Assembly (NCBI GenBank): GCA_964606575.1
Contig: CAZSHA010000095.1
Coordinates: 1-6,046, forward strand
Reading direction: 5' to 3'
Length of the DNA: 6,046 nt
Origin: RGIG4576 sp964606575
Lineage (GTDB): Bacteria; Bacteroidota; Bacteroidia; Bacteroidales; Muribaculaceae
This document shows positions 5,853-6,046 of this stretch, in pieces. The translations under genes were made by a program, and so were the position numbers. Under the pieces are notes generated by a model. That model saw only the letters and a list, made by a program, of their open reading frames with translations. It had not been told where the DNA came from and searched no databases. The first letter of the stretch is position 1. Each line of letters opens with the position of its first letter.

Positions 5853-6046
5853 ATGATTAGAGAAGTAAAATTTGAAAGTCAAGACCGTCGTATCAAGCAA
5901 ATTCTTGCAGCATTGAACGAAAACGGCATTAAAGATATTGAGGAAGCAAACGCTATCTGCGATTCTTATGGTATTGATCCTTATAAGGCTTGTGAAGAAA
6001 CTCAACCTATTTGTTTTGAGAATGCAAAATGGGCTTATGTAGTAGG
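5853..6046 (+). CDS. GGGtGRT family protein, N-terminal part only (runs off the window)
   Basis: The first 64 codons are present and open to the right edge. The sequence (MIREVKFESQDRRIKQILAA, then NGIKDIEEANAICDSYGIDPYKACEETQPICFENAKWAYVVG) matches the start of the GGGtGRT protein family, a roughly 330-residue cytoplasmic family of unknown function in Bacteroidota and Clostridia that is named for a glycine-rich motif further downstream, not visible here. Three cysteines occur in this part, in AICDSYG, ACEET and PICFE (residues 36, 47, 54). The constant pairing with a NifU-like scaffold suggests that it either receives or helps build an Fe-S cluster. It shares the biased codon use of the gene before it, so both are likely expressed strongly and together. 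Confidence 0.88.
   Translation, partial: MIREVKFESQDRRIKQILAALNENGIKDIEEANAICDSYGIDPYKACEETQPICFENAKWAYVV

Noticed and set aside
1..6046. CRISPR array, tRNA, rRNA, toxin-antitoxin or defence genes
   Set aside because: No direct repeats with spacers, cloverleaf, rRNA segments or recognisable defence domains were found on reading either strand.

Overview
The window looks like a chromosomal stretch from an anaerobic gut- or mouth-type member of the Bacteroidales (Bacteroides/Prevotella-like). The reasons are the AT-rich DNA, mostly A-rich leaders without Shine-Dalgarno sequences, -7 elements of the TAnnTTTG type, exported proteins typical of the phylum (two-domain SGNH hydrolase, LolA-like/thioredoxin-like fusion, small lipocalin-like lipoprotein, tandem META protein), and a NifU-like scaffold followed by a GGGtGRT protein. 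The genus cannot be fixed from the sequence alone.

Layout. Positions 1-52 look like the tail of an insertion sequence running off the left edge (tentative). Positions 56-534 are the remains of a hexapeptide-repeat acyltransferase of the capsule/O-antigen type, missing its 5' part and carrying a -1 frameshift near 160. It converges, with a 6-bp gap, on a minus-strand gene for a secreted protein with two META (HslJ-like) domains (541-1359). A 221-bp divergent spacer holds a clear Bacteroidota promoter for a secreted two-domain SGNH hydrolase (1581-2672). That gene converges on a minus-strand gene for an exported thioredoxin-fold protein that lacks the CXXC cysteines (2741-3931); a long hairpin terminator (2696-2742) lies between them. 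Divergent from it is an unrecognised 98-residue protein with an unusually strong Shine-Dalgarno (4053-4349), then a lipocalin-like lipoprotein (4499-4969) closed by a second strong terminator (4987-5024). The right end is an operon start: a NifU/IscU-like Fe-S scaffold homologue (5143-5835) and, 17 bp on, the first 64 codons of a GGGtGRT family protein (5853 to the edge).

How the genes fit together. Four of the genes between 541 and 4969 encode proteins with N-terminal export signals, but they lie on alternating strands with their own promoters or terminators, so they are neighbours rather than a pathway. The one convincing functional unit is the scaffold/GGGtGRT pair, a conserved gene couple whose biochemical role is still poorly defined. 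No CRISPR array, tRNA, rRNA or toxin-antitoxin pair was seen.
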